A stretch of DNA of 37,749 nucleotides, taken from contig JADJSV010000010.1 of the NCBI GenBank assembly GCA_016711505.1, positions 1 to 37,749 of the forward strand. The letters are read 5' to 3'. Source of the DNA: Bacteroidota bacterium. GTDB lineage: Bacteria; Bacteroidota; Bacteroidia; AKYH767-A; 2013-40CM-41-45. The notes beneath the pieces were generated by a model. That model was not told where the DNA came from. It did no database searches and saw only the letters and a list, made by a program, of their open reading frames with translations. Position numbers and translations under genes: made by a program. Positions 1 through 9,006 of this stretch are shown here, piece by piece. Numbering within the stretch: the stretch's first letter is position 1; every line of letters begins with the position of its first letter.

Positions 1-373
1 TCATGTCCTTGTCCAGTGGTTTACTTTCATACCCGGTGACTTCTTTAATTTCATTGGCTTTCTTAATATATTCCGGATTGGTTGATGTGCTTAAGATCAT
101 GATCACAACTTTTGCCTTTTGCTTTACATCAAGATCTTTATATTCTTCAAGAAATTCCCAGCCATTCATTTTAGGCATATTGATATCCAGGAAAATCAAT
201 TCAGGCGGAACCCTGTCTTTGGTCTTTAAATACTTAATTGCTTCGACGCCATTTATTGCTATGTCAATTTTTTCTGTGATTGCAAGTTTGCGTAAAATTA
301 TTTCATGGTATTCATTGTCGTCAGAATCGTCATCTATTAATAAAATGCAGTTTAACTTCTTTTTGAGTTTCAT
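1..373 (-). CDS. CheY-like response regulator (partial, runs off left edge)
   Basis: Single receiver (REC) domain that should accept phosphate from the neighbouring histidine kinase. Read on the minus strand from the ATG at 373, it shows the acidic pocket IDDDSDD near residues 12-18, the phospho-acceptor Asp in IFLDINMPKMNG, and the Ser/Thr switch in MILSTST. The conserved Lys follows in the ESKPLDKD segment just before the window edge. About 124 residues are visible, nearly the whole domain, and there is no sign of an output domain. Its ATG overlaps the kinase stop codon (ATGA), so the two are probably translationally coupled and act as a pair. The family (Rcp1-like stand-alone regulators next to phytochrome-type kinases) is recognised from sequence. 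The signal and the target are unknown. Confidence 0.9.
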   Translation of the reverse strand, partial: MKLKKKLNCILLIDDDSDDNEYHEIILRKLAITEKIDIAINGVEAIKYLKTKDRVPPELIFLDINMPKMNGWEFLEEYKDLDVKQKAKVVIMILSTSTNPEYIKKANEIKEVTGYESKPLDKDM

Positions 374-1731
374 AATTTCTGATTTTTTGAAATAGTAAAA
401 TAAAACGTACTACCATTGTCCGGCTTGGAAGTTACCCAGATCCTTCCTCCATGCAATTCAACAATTTTTTTGCACTGTGCAAGCCCAATTCCTGTCCCCG
501 GATAATCTTCCCTTGTATGTAATCGCTGAAAGATAGTAAAAATACGCTCGAAATATTGTGGATCAATACCAATGCCATTATCAGAAATTGAAAAAACAAA
601 TTCAGTTTGATTTTGCGTTGAAGAGATTTTTATTTCGGGTCTAGTGCCTTTCGCTGTAAATTTTATGGAATTAGTGATGAGATTTTGAAATAAGGATTTC
701 AAACTCTGGTGACCGACCACAACCGGTAATTTTTCAATTGTTATCCGGGCTCCGGATTCTTTGATAATAATTCCAATATCATGAACCACTTCGTCAACTA
801 ACCTGGCAGTGTTAATTTTTGTGCGTTCCATATCCTTTCCCAATCTGGAATACTCCAGCAGATCATTTATCAGATTTGACATGCGGCTTGCAGCTGCAAT
901 TATTTTATCCATATACCTGTTAGTACCCGGATCTGTATTTGCTTGTAGCTTTTCTTTCAGAAGTACAGAGAAATTTGAAATACTCCTGAGTGGCTCCTGC
1001 AGATCGTGTGCAGAGATATATGCAAATTGTTCGATCTCATTATTTTTACGTTCCAGTTCCTGATTCTTAATTACAAGTTGTGCTTCAGTTCTCATTCTCC
1101 TGTTAAGTTCACTTACTATCGTAATTGCTAAAAAAATCGTAATGATTATTGCGAGTATACCTTCTCTTATAAATATTGTTCTGCTTTCTTTTAAACTTGA
1201 ATACGTAATATTTTTTCTTTCTGAAAATAACATTTCTTTTGATTCCTGTAGAGCAAGATTATACTCCCGGATCTTGTCCATGAAAAATTTACCTTCACCG
1301 GTTGTCAATAAATCCTTAACTTCCTCTTCTTTACCTGCTCTTTTAAGACTGATAATATTATCAATGTAATTTAATTTGAGATCAATGTATTTATTAAGAG
1401 AATCCATCAAAGGCTGAATACTTTTATCATTCCTGGTCAGTTCGATAAGAGTATTTCTTGTTACTAAAATTTCTTCAATTGATCTATTGTAAGGCTCCAG
1501 ATATTTTTCATTTCCTGTAATGACAAATCCACGCTCTCCGGTTTCTGCGTTTAGTAAATTGGTCAGATTATTTTTTAGATTAAAAATAATTGTTCTTGTA
1601 TGTATTTGTGTGTCCAGATTTTTCTGAAGCTGATCAATAGAATTGATCGAATACCACATGGTCGAGACCAACAATAAAAGTATGGTGCAAAGAATAATAA
1701 TAATTCTTGTTTTTACCTTGGGCGATATCAC
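370..1731 (-). CDS. CHASE3-domain sensor histidine kinase
   Basis: Membrane histidine kinase of 453 aa. A first membrane segment lies at about residues 8-25. A CHASE3-type extracytoplasmic domain follows, with the signature LLNAETGERGFVITG near 57-74. A second membrane segment lies at about 190-208, then a short coiled coil. HisKA has the phospho-acceptor His242 in the context ISAHDLQEPLRSI, typical of the phytochrome/Rcp-linked class. HATPase_c shows the N box NLITNSIKFT and the G boxes DNGIGI and GTGIGLA. The start is GTG at 1731. A TAAATTTG -7 element about 33 nt upstream supports it. The stop overlaps the start of the response regulator by ATGA, so they form a two-gene operon. CHASE3 ligands are generally unknown, so the stimulus cannot be inferred. 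Confidence 0.93.
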   Translation of the reverse strand: MISPKVKTRIIIILCTILLLLVSTMWYSINSIDQLQKNLDTQIHTRTIIFNLKNNLTNLLNAETGERGFVITGNEKYLEPYNRSIEEILVTRNTLIELTRNDKSIQPLMDSLNKYIDLKLNYIDNIISLKRAGKEEEVKDLLTTGEGKFFMDKIREYNLALQESKEMLFSERKNITYSSLKESRTIFIREGILAIIITIFLAITIVSELNRRMRTEAQLVIKNQELERKNNEIEQFAYISAHDLQEPLRSISNFSVLLKEKLQANTDPGTNRYMDKIIAAASRMSNLINDLLEYSRLGKDMERTKINTARLVDEVVHDIGIIIKESGARITIEKLPVVVGHQSLKSLFQNLITNSIKFTAKGTRPEIKISSTQNQTEFVFSISDNGIGIDPQYFERIFTIFQRLHTREDYPGTGIGLAQCKKIVELHGGRIWVTSKPDNGSTFYFTISKNQKL

Positions 1732-1763
1732 AAAGAGATCTATTTAGTTTAAAAGTTGGTTTG

Positions 1764-1771
1764 CAAATTTA
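1764..1771 (-). promoter_or_regulatory. Bacteroidota -7 promoter element (TAAATTTG)
   Basis: Exact match to the TAnnTTTG consensus on the minus strand. It lies 33 nt upstream of the GTG start of the CHASE3 kinase and predicts a leader of about 25 nt. No clear -33 TTG is seen. Confidence 0.55.
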
Positions 1772-1928
1772 ATAAAGATTTTAATTATTAGTGGATTGTT
1801 TATTCTACTGTAAAGTTATATTTTCCGATTAGTGTGTAAAATAATTCTCGCCATCAACTACTTACTCTCATCTCATTCTAAGTTCTCGATAAATCTAAGT
1901 GAAATAAAAAAGGAAGCCGCAAATTCTT

Positions 1929-4781
1929 TCAAGGTCTTGAAACTTTAATGAATAATGGTAAGTTGTATTCAATGATTGAAATATCTAATGAGTCAACTTT
2001 CCCGTCTCCTGAAAGATCTGCTGCCGAGTAGTGTACTAGATTATTTGTAAATGATGATTCAATAAATGAATAATCTGCAGATTCAATAATGCCATCACCG
2101 CAAAGTGGACACACATATCCATTATTAATTTCTCCGCTGTACAAACCCCAGACCTCGGGATTGCTGCTCAATAAAGCCAAATTTGATTCATAAACCTGAC
2201 CAGGATTAACAGAAAGATCATAACTTGCATTTTCGTAAATATAAAACGGATAAGCAGTCCATATTGATATTGAATTTCGATGGCTGATCAATATATAATA
2301 ATAGCCTTCAGTGACAGAATTAAGTTCAACAGTTACACTTCCATCAGTCTTTAGTATGCCGGTTGCTTTGGCTTTTTCAGAATAATTACTTGGGTCCATT
2401 AAACTTATCGATATTGTGTCAACGTCATCTATATCTATGGAATTTCCTGTGATGTATAAACAACCTCCCAGACTATTGTTGTCCATCTTGCCGGATGTAA
2501 TATTATAATATCCCTGGATAAATACTTTCAGGGAAATGGAAATGGGAGGGCAGTCATCCTGATTTCCATTGCAGTTTTCATCAACGCCATTGCACAAAAT
2601 TTCAATTGCACCATAGTTTATTGTAGCATCCAGATCATTACAATCGGTTCCGTAAGTAATATATGAATAACCAAACGGAATATTTCCTCCCATGCAAATA
2701 GATTCTATACCGGCATCATAACCGTCTTGATCCATATCAATATAAATATTAACAATTTGAAAAACTGAGTTGTCAAGATCGTTGCAATCGTTTCCATTTG
2801 AATAATATGAATATCCGGTTGGAATAGATCCTCCTATGCAAAGCGATTCGATTCCATTGTCATAACCATCCTGATCATTATCTTTATAAAGAGAGGCTAA
2901 CTGGAAGACAGTATTGTCGTAATCGTTACAATCAGTACCAGATGTATATAGCGAATAACCCGTTGGAATAATTCCAAAGAAACATATTGTTGTATCACCA
3001 CTATCATAACTGTCAGAGTCTTTATCAATATATACACTTGTACTTTGTGTAAAATAAATATCGCTGGAGTTGTCACAACCATATACAATCGGATCTGTAC
3101 TTACCACTCTGATTCTGTAATTTCCGATAGGTAAAATTGAGTCGGGCAAATGACAATTTATTGTACCCGGATCTACCGAAAAAACTGAATTAAGAATAAT
3201 TGGATTTTCAAAATGACCATATTGATCACTTAGTTGAGCGATAAATAAATTTCCTGTATTAAAAGTTCCGTTCAATGAATACGAAACATTCAGAGAATCA
3301 TCACTACAAATAGTTTGACTCAGTGTGTCAGTAAAGATTTTCGGCGAAACAGATTGTAAATATTTTGCTATAAATATATTATCCGAACCTGTCGAAGTCT
3401 TAAAATTTTCAGGACATCCTGGAGCAAAATCGGAACTGTTCCAAAAAAATCCGCCTATGTAAAAATCACTGTCGTTCAACAAATTTATCTTTGTAGCAAA
3501 TACTGTTGGTGATTGTTCATTTAATGAAAATGAATTTTCATAATTCCCGTTTTTATCAAACTTCACCCACGTTGATATATTATTCCCAGATATAAAAAGC
3601 GAATCAGGACCGGGATCTAAATCTTCTTTTCCCTCTATCGTACCAATAATATGTAAATCGGAATTACTATCAAGTTGTATCGAATTGGGATAAAAAGTGC
3701 TATTTGGCGTCTGTGTATAAAGACTACTGATAGTTTTATACCATATCAGTTCACCATCAGAAGAAAATTTTTCAAATAAAGCATCACTTCCACCCTGGCC
3801 GACTTCAATTAATAAATTTCCATTACCGGTATCAATGGTAATATTCTGTCTGAATGATGCTGATAAATAAATATTTGATGAATCATCAATAGCCAGATCG
3901 GTGCCATTAGCCAGGTAAACAGTTGGAACTATGGCCCAGATAAACTGCCCGTCTGGTGAATATTTCGCCAGATACAACGAACCTTCATGTAATACTGTAT
4001 CTATGGATGGATCAAAATCTACTATTCCAAATATATTTCCTGTAATGTAAATATTGTTTTGAGCATCTGCTTTAATTGCGTCTGCCGTTTCAATAAAAGC
4101 ATTTGACGGACTTCCCATTGCAAATGCCCAGAGGTTTGTTCCTGTACTGCTGAATTTAGCGACAAAAATATCTGTACCGCAAGTATAAGCGAAAATGGTA
4201 TCTGTCCCAAAGGTCAGATAGTAACTAAAAAAACCACTTAATAAAATGTTTCCTGAATTATCTATAGTCAATGCCCTGCCTGCAACGTCTGAACCGCAAA
4301 AGCCGGAACCATGACAACTTCCGGAACTCCTGACCCACTCGAAATTCCCGTCATTATCATACTTGGCAAGAAAATATGAATGTGATGAACCATAGAAACA
4401 ATCACCCGGACCATATACAAAATGCATATTTATACCCGGATCAAAATCAATTGCATCAGATCTAAAACCACCGGTGATATAAATATTGCCTGTTGGATCG
4501 ATACAAATTGCTTCTCCGTATTCATCGCCTGTTGAACTAATTACTTTTTCCCAGATAAGATTGCCCGATGAATTATATTTACAAATGAATATATCCTGAT
4601 CATTATTGATTGACCTTTTCGATCCGGTAACGTAAATATTTCCTGAATTGTCGGAGACCATTCCTTTCAATCGATTTTCGGATCCATTGTCAATTGATTT
4701 ATTTGACACCCATTCTGAACGTTGAGAATATGATAGATTGGTAATGGTTAAAAGTATGTAGAGCAGAAAAAATTTCTTCAT
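1929..4781 (-). CDS. Secreted SBBP/NHL-like repeat protein with MopE metal-binding repeats and dockerin-like C-terminus
   Basis: A 950-aa exported protein. Residues 1-19 are a signal peptide ending in SYSQ. Residues about 20-480 contain repeated blades of the form DxxGNIYVTGxF, with FDPG motifs and AKYxxxGxxxW segments, the pattern of SBBP (seven-bladed bacterial beta-propeller) repeats. About 580-740 holds repeated units of the form YxDxDxDGYDxG...IPxGYSYYxxGxDCND, the putative metal-binding motif family related to MopE. This region ends with CNGVDENCNG. The last 60 residues contain CGDGIIESADY and ADLSGDGKVDSLDIS, a dockerin/EF-hand-like calcium-binding pair. There is no YPNP sorting domain, unlike other exported proteins here. 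Likely a surface or extracellular calcium-binding protein; the exact function is unknown. Confidence 0.85.
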   Translation of the reverse strand: MKKFFLLYILLTITNLSYSQRSEWVSNKSIDNGSENRLKGMVSDNSGNIYVTGSKRSINNDQDIFICKYNSSGNLIWEKVISSTGDEYGEAICIDPTGNIYITGGFRSDAIDFDPGINMHFVYGPGDCFYGSSHSYFLAKYDNDGNFEWVRSSGSCHGSGFCGSDVAGRALTIDNSGNILLSGFFSYYLTFGTDTIFAYTCGTDIFVAKFSSTGTNLWAFAMGSPSNAFIETADAIKADAQNNIYITGNIFGIVDFDPSIDTVLHEGSLYLAKYSPDGQFIWAIVPTVYLANGTDLAIDDSSNIYLSASFRQNITIDTGNGNLLIEVGQGGSDALFEKFSSDGELIWYKTISSLYTQTPNSTFYPNSIQLDSNSDLHIIGTIEGKEDLDPGPDSLFISGNNISTWVKFDKNGNYENSFSLNEQSPTVFATKINLLNDSDFYIGGFFWNSSDFAPGCPENFKTSTGSDNIFIAKYLQSVSPKIFTDTLSQTICSDDSLNVSYSLNGTFNTGNLFIAQLSDQYGHFENPIILNSVFSVDPGTINCHLPDSILPIGNYRIRVVSTDPIVYGCDNSSDIYFTQSTSVYIDKDSDSYDSGDTTICFFGIIPTGYSLYTSGTDCNDYDNTVFQLASLYKDNDQDGYDNGIESLCIGGSIPTGYSYYSNGNDCNDLDNSVFQIVNIYIDMDQDGYDAGIESICMGGNIPFGYSYITYGTDCNDLDATINYGAIEILCNGVDENCNGNQDDCPPISISLKVFIQGYYNITSGKMDNNSLGGCLYITGNSIDIDDVDTISISLMDPSNYSEKAKATGILKTDGSVTVELNSVTEGYYYILISHRNSISIWTAYPFYIYENASYDLSVNPGQVYESNLALLSSNPEVWGLYSGEINNGYVCPLCGDGIIESADYSFIESSFTNNLVHYSAADLSGDGKVDSLDISIIEYNLPLFIKVSRP

Positions 4782-5024
4782 ATCGTTAATTCATAGCATT
4801 TATTTAAATTTTAAATAGGATTATTTCAACCAATAATTTTACAATCGATTACAATTTTATTAAAAGGCTTTTAATTTTCAAAGGGGAATTCTGAAACTTC
4901 TAAAGATAATCATGTTTTATTCAAATGATTTCATGAATTAATCTGAAGATGATTTATTATTGATTTTCTAGCGTTTTTTCGCTTTCCGGGTATAAATTTC
5001 CATTCATTATAGCTGCATTTTTCC

Positions 5025-5032
5025 TACTTTTG
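5025..5032 (+). promoter_or_regulatory. -7 promoter element of glyS (TACTTTTG), implying a leaderless transcript
   Basis: A perfect TAnnTTTG element ends 6 nt before the glyS ATG at 5039. Transcription in this group normally starts about 6-7 nt after the element, so the mRNA would begin at or within a base or two of the start codon. Confidence 0.65.
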
Positions 5033-5038
5033 CCACCT

Positions 5039-6586
5039 ATGGCAACCCCCACAACTGAAGACTTATTCAAGAACATCATTTCCCATTCAAAAGAGTATGG
5101 GTTTATTTTCCAATCCAGCGAAATTTATGACGGTTTAAGTGCCGTTTATGATTATGGCCAGAATGGCGCTGAATTAAAGAAAAATATCCGCGACTATTGG
5201 TGGAAATCAATGGTCCAGTTAAATGATAATATTGTCGGTATCGATGCTGCTATCTTTATGCATCCTACTACCTGGAAAGCATCCGGACACGTTGATGCAT
5301 TCAATGATCCATTGATCGACAATAAAGATTCTAAGAAAAGATACCGCGCGGATGTTCTTATCGAAGATCATCTGGCAAAGATAGAAGGGAAGATCAACAA
5401 AGAAGTTGAGAAAGCCCGTCAGCGTTTTGGTGAGACGTTTAAGGAAGAAACGTACCGTACCACGAATGCACGTGTTATGGAATACCAGCAAAAGATCGAC
5501 GATGTAAATGCGCGTTTCAAAACAGCACTTGAAGCAGAAGATCTTGCTGATGTAAAACAAATAATTCTCGATCTTGAAATTGTTTGTCCGATAAGTGGTA
5601 CACGCAACTGGACAGATGTTCGTCAGTTCAACTTAATGTTCAATACTCAGCTTGGTTCAGTTAGTGAAGAATCGAGTACAATATATCTTCGTCCTGAAAC
5701 AGCGCAGGGAATTTTTGTAAACTTCCTGAATGTACAAAAGACGGGCAGGATGAAACTTCCTTTTGGCATTGCTCAGACAGGAAAAGCATTCCGTAATGAG
5801 ATCGTTGCACGTCAATTCATTTTCCGTATGCGTGAATTCGAACAAATGGAAATGCAGTTTTTCATTCGTCCGGGAACTGAAATGGAATGGTATGCGCACT
5901 GGAAAGAAACAAGAATGAAATGGCATAAGTCCCTCGGATTTCCGGGTAACAAACATCGTTTCCATGACCATTTAAAACTTGCTCACTATGCAAATGCTGC
6001 ATGCGATATTGAATTTGAATTTCCATTTGGTTTCAAAGAACTTGAAGGCATTCACTCCAGAACAGATTTCGATCTTCGCAATCATGAAAAATTTTCCGGA
6101 AAAAAACTTCAATACTTTGATCCTGAATTAAACGAAAACTATATTCCGTATGTGGTTGAAACTTCTGTCGGACTGGACAGAATGTTCCTTGCAGTTCTTT
6201 CGCAAAGTTATGCAGAGGAAAAACTGGAAGACGGTTCTGAACGTGTTGTGCTTCGCATTCCTGCTTTCCTTGCGCCCATAAAATGTGCAGTATTGCCATT
6301 GATGAATAAAGATGGTTTACCGGAAAAAGCAGAAGAGATCTTCAACAAACTTAAACTTGATTACAATTGTACCTCAGAAAGTAAAGACACTATAGGAAAA
6401 CGATATCGTCGTCAGGATGCTATAGGAACACCATACTGCATTACAGTTGATCACCAGACGCTGGAAGATAACACTGTTACAATCCGTCATCGTGATTCTA
6501 TGAAGCAGGAACGTATTGCGATTGATCAGATCGATGGTGTATTGAGAAGCAATGTTGATATGCGGAGTGCGCTAGCGGAGCTGTAG
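5039..6586 (+). CDS. glyS: Glycyl-tRNA synthetase, alpha2 (single-chain) type
   Basis: Charges tRNA-Gly with glycine in the cytoplasm. It is a class II synthetase of 515 aa. Motif 2 is represented by FGIAQTGKAFRNEI and RMREFEQMEMQFF. The motif 3 region reads YVVETSVGLDRMFLAVLSQS. The C-terminal about 100 residues form the anticodon-binding domain. This is the archaeal/eukaryotic-like homodimeric form, not the alpha2beta2 GlyQ/GlyS form, and its length fits. The frame opens at a TTG at 5030, but the ATG at 5039 is preferred because the promoter element TACTTTTG covers 5025-5032. The gene stands alone with no operon partner. Identification is by family motifs and is secure. Confidence 0.96.
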   Translation: MATPTTEDLFKNIISHSKEYGFIFQSSEIYDGLSAVYDYGQNGAELKKNIRDYWWKSMVQLNDNIVGIDAAIFMHPTTWKASGHVDAFNDPLIDNKDSKKRYRADVLIEDHLAKIEGKINKEVEKARQRFGETFKEETYRTTNARVMEYQQKIDDVNARFKTALEAEDLADVKQIILDLEIVCPISGTRNWTDVRQFNLMFNTQLGSVSEESSTIYLRPETAQGIFVNFLNVQKTGRMKLPFGIAQTGKAFRNEIVARQFIFRMREFEQMEMQFFIRPGTEMEWYAHWKETRMKWHKSLGFPGNKHRFHDHLKLAHYANAACDIEFEFPFGFKELEGIHSRTDFDLRNHEKFSGKKLQYFDPELNENYIPYVVETSVGLDRMFLAVLSQSYAEEKLEDGSERVVLRIPAFLAPIKCAVLPLMNKDGLPEKAEEIFNKLKLDYNCTSESKDTIGKRYRRQDAIGTPYCITVDHQTLEDNTVTIRHRDSMKQERIAIDQIDGVLRSNVDMRSALAEL

Positions 6587-6609
6587 TGGATTCGTGTTTT
6601 GATCCATTT

Positions 6610-6635
6610 GGTCAAAGGTCAAAGGTCATAGGTCA
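6610..6635 (+). repeat. Short tandem heptamer GGTCAAA/GGTCATA
   Basis: Three full copies and one partial copy of a 7-mer (GGTCAAA, GGTCAAA, GGTCATA, GGTCA) lie in the 160-nt gap after glyS. No gene or clear terminator is seen in the gap. Confidence 0.6.
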
Positions 6636-6746
6636 GCCAGACAACACAGGCTTTTGATTTTGAATCCACTCAATGTTTGGATGTTGACCTCGACTTGACA
6701 AGTACTTATTAAAATGTAAAAACTGTACGTATTAAGAGACGCTTTT

Positions 6747-7166
6747 CTACGCAATAACTTTTTTACCTGCAATGATCTTATAACCTAAATACGCTCCCGG
6801 AATATAAATAAGTAACGTCAGAACAGACATCCAGATCTCTTCGCCCATTGCAACAGTATTTACTAATCCTAAAAAAGTAAGTATTCCTCCGACAATTAAG
6901 GCCGGATTTTTTGATTCTGACTTGATCAGTTTCGTTGCAACCATTCCTCCCACAATTGAAGCAATGAAATAGCATAAAATATGCAGCAACTTTGCAGCTA
7001 ATGGCATTGCATCAATTGCTGCCTTGATAGCCGCCGGATCTTTCATATCTATATTCACCGGAAAAGGAAAGATTCTTGAATTTATGTATTCAAGGAGTGT
7101 GAGAACGATCATTGATGCTAATAATCCTATTACAACACTCATTGCACGTTTACCGGTATTTGCCAT
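6747..7166 (-). CDS. Small four-helix integral membrane protein of unknown function
   Basis: A 139-aa hydrophobic protein. Hydrophobic stretches at about residues 9-25, 56-80, 90-108 and 112-130 predict four transmembrane helices, with a polar segment (NIDMKDPAAIKAAIDAMP) between the first two. There is no signal peptide cleavage site and no enzyme motif that I recognise. The start is ATG at 7166. It is separated from the T9SS-protein gene upstream on the same strand by a strong terminator, so it is probably its own transcription unit. No function is proposed. Confidence 0.75.
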   Translation of the reverse strand: MANTGKRAMSVVIGLLASMIVLTLLEYINSRIFPFPVNIDMKDPAAIKAAIDAMPLAAKLLHILCYFIASIVGGMVATKLIKSESKNPALIVGGILTFLGLVNTVAMGEEIWMSVLTLLIYIPGAYLGYKIIAGKKVIA

Positions 7167-7205
7167 GACATTTAAATTTGATTTGCTAATGTATGAAAAT
7201 AAAAA

Positions 7206-7228
7206 AACCCGGATAAATTACCCGGGTT
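7206..7228 (-). terminator. Intrinsic terminator downstream of the T9SS protein gene
   Basis: A 7-bp stem AACCCGG/CCGGGTT with a loop of about 9 nt. On the minus strand it is followed directly by a T run (the A run at 7201-7207). It lies about 20 nt past the stop at 7250. Confidence 0.85.
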
Positions 7229-7249
7229 CTTTATATTATTTATTGCTGA

Positions 7250-8002
7250 TTATTTCTTAAGAATAATTCTCTTAGAAGATTCACCATTTTCAGATTTCAA
7301 TTTAATGAAATAGATTCCGTCTTTGTAATCACTTAAATCAATCGACGGATTAATGTCAGATGCTTTAAATGCATAACGCTTTAATTCATTTCCTAATACA
7401 TCGGTAATGATTGCTTCAATGTTTTTAGGAGTATTCAACGTAAGATTAACTTGTCCACGAGTTGGATTCGGATAGGCAGTGAATGCAGAAGCAGAAGTTT
7501 CTGTAATTCCAACTGAACTTACGCTGGCACAGAAATCATCGAAGGCTACGTTTCCTGAATCTTTGTCGTAGTAGAACATCAAATATTTTGTCCCCGGTGT
7601 TAAGTAAAATGCTTTTGTTTCTGAAACAGAAGCTACAGGAATGATGGTTTCTTTTACAGTATATGTTACACCATCGGGAGATTCAGAAAGGATCAATTGA
7701 CTGTTAGCCATTGTACCCCCAGTAGAAGCATTTCCTTTCATCCAGAAACTGATACTGTCATATCCTGTTAGATCAGGAGTGATCATAGAACAAGAATCAC
7801 GACCGAATTTATACGAATTCGGGCCGCTTGGACCTGAACTTTGAGTTGAAGTATAATAACTACCAACCGTATAATAAGTTAAAGTAAATCCGTGATAATT
7901 TGGACCTGAAGTTGTGTCAAATGAATTCCAGTTCTCGCAGATCTGTGCATTCGAAACAAGTGATCCTAAAATTAAGGCAATTAGAGTAAAGATTTTTTTC
8001 AT
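7250..8002 (-). CDS. T9SS-sorted secreted protein of unknown function
   Basis: A 250-aa exported protein. Residues 1-20 are a signal peptide (MKKIFTLIALILGSLVSNAQ). Residues about 21-160 resemble a jelly-roll/carbohydrate-binding-like beta domain, with aromatic-rich strands and a segment reading VAFDDFCASV that often closes such domains. From about 175 there is a type IX sorting domain: YPNPTRGQ, a DVLGNEL strand, and the terminal KDGIYFIKLK...KRIILKK. The protein is therefore expected to pass the outer membrane by T9SS and be cleaved or anchored at the surface. The gene has its own promoter element (8027-8034) and terminator. No catalytic motif is visible. Confidence 0.88.
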   Translation of the reverse strand: MKKIFTLIALILGSLVSNAQICENWNSFDTTSGPNYHGFTLTYYTVGSYYTSTQSSGPSGPNSYKFGRDSCSMITPDLTGYDSISFWMKGNASTGGTMANSQLILSESPDGVTYTVKETIIPVASVSETKAFYLTPGTKYLMFYYDKDSGNVAFDDFCASVSSVGITETSASAFTAYPNPTRGQVNLTLNTPKNIEAIITDVLGNELKRYAFKASDINPSIDLSDYKDGIYFIKLKSENGESSKRIILKK

Positions 8003-8026
8003 TTATTTATTTTTTTTGACTTCGTT

Positions 8027-8058
8027 CAAAGATATGCAAAAAGTGTGACACCAAGCAA
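8027..8058 (-). promoter_or_regulatory. Promoter of the 7250-8002 gene (-7 TATCTTTG, -33 TTG)
   Basis: A perfect TAnnTTTG element occupies 8027-8034 on the minus strand. TTG trinucleotides at 8052-8054 and 8056-8058 give spacers of 17 or 21 nt, matching the -33/-7 architecture. The rest of the 8003-8250 gap shows nothing else recognisable. Confidence 0.65.
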
Positions 8059-8250
8059 GGATTAACCGTTGATAAGTATTATTTTGACGTTAAATATTGG
8101 GTTTTTTTAATGAAATTCAGGAAATGATGGCGATTTTTTGGTTGAAGAATGCAATAAGAGGTTATAGACTAAAGACTTTAAATGACTTGAATGGGGGCAA
8201 TTTTTTCTCGCAGAATGATCGGTCGGTTTAAGAGTAAGTTTAAAGTACAC

Positions 8251-8838
8251 CTACTTATTATTAAACTCTGACATGGTTCGATCTACCCCAATCCCAATAA
8301 AACTTTTCACGATCTCAACTGATCTTTCAATTCGTTCCGGTAGAGTCTTTTGTTCTTCTGTATTCCATTTTCCCAAAACATAATCAACTTGTTTGCCTTT
8401 GCTGAAATCACTGCCAACACCAAAACGTAAACGATTATAGTCAGTAGTATTCAGAGAAAGAGCAATGTCTGCCAAGCCATTATGGCCACCATCACTACCT
8501 TTTTTCTTTAATCTCAAAGTACCGAAAGGAAGTGCCAGGTCGTCGGTAATAACAAGTAAATTCTCAACAGGAATTTTTTCTACACTCAACCAGAAATTTA
8601 CTGCCTTGCCACTTAGATTCATGTAAGTGGTAGGCTTTATTATAATGATCTGATGTCCTTTGAATTTAGTATGATGAATAGTAGCATGCTTATCGATAGT
8701 AAATAACCTGTCTGTTGCTTCACCGTTTTTCACCAACGATTTAGCCAAAGCATTCGCTACCTCAAATCCAACATTGTGCCGGGTGAATTCGTATTCAGTA
8801 CCAATGTTGCCAAGACCGGCGATGAGGAATTTGCTCAT
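8251..8838 (-). CDS. pth: Peptidyl-tRNA hydrolase
   Basis: Releases peptides from peptidyl-tRNA that drops off ribosomes and recycles the tRNA. The 195-aa length is normal for bacterial Pth. Signatures in order: GLGNIGTEYEFTRHNVGF with the catalytic His at residue 21 and Asn at 11; KPTTYMNLSG; and TDDLALPFGTLRLKKKGSDGGHNG, containing the conserved Asp and the tRNA-contacting glycine-rich loop. It lies downstream of rplY and prs on the same strand, a common association. A terminator and an inverted repeat separate it from rplY, and it has its own -7 element (8920-8927). It is therefore probably at least partly independently transcribed. Confidence 0.96.
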   Translation of the reverse strand: MSKFLIAGLGNIGTEYEFTRHNVGFEVANALAKSLVKNGEATDRLFTIDKHATIHHTKFKGHQIIIIKPTTYMNLSGKAVNFWLSVEKIPVENLLVITDDLALPFGTLRLKKKGSDGGHNGLADIALSLNTTDYNRLRFGVGSDFSKGKQVDYVLGKWNTEEQKTLPERIERSVEIVKSFIGIGVDRTMSEFNNK

Positions 8839-8841
8839 TTT

Positions 8842-9004
8842 TTAGTAAGTAGTAATTGGTAAGTAGTAAGTAGCAAGCTTCATTATATTTCTCTTGTATC
8901 TTCGATTCAATAGTATTGACAAAAGTATATTTTTTTAACAAATGAAAAGTGTTTATTGAAAGTAGAAACTTGCTACTTACCACTCACTACTTACCACTTA
9001 CTAA
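8842..9004. repeat. Long imperfect inverted repeat (arms about 38 bp) enclosing the pth promoter
   Basis: The left arm at 8842-8880 is built of TAGTAAGTAG-type units and ends in AGCAAGCTT. The right arm at 8967-9004 is its near reverse complement, starting AACTTGCTACTTACCACT. The arms differ at a handful of positions and enclose about 86 bp that contain the pth -7 element. No coding sequence is present. Confidence 0.8.
8920..8927 (-). promoter_or_regulatory. -7 element of pth (TACTTTTG)
   Basis: A perfect TAnnTTTG match on the minus strand, 82 nt upstream of the pth ATG. The predicted leader would contain the left arm of the inverted repeat. Confidence 0.55.
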
Positions 9005-9006
9005 TC

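Noticed and set aside
8795..8983. 62-aa ORF overlapping the start of pth
   Set aside because: It is translation of the TAAGTAG inverted repeat and has no plausible start context.
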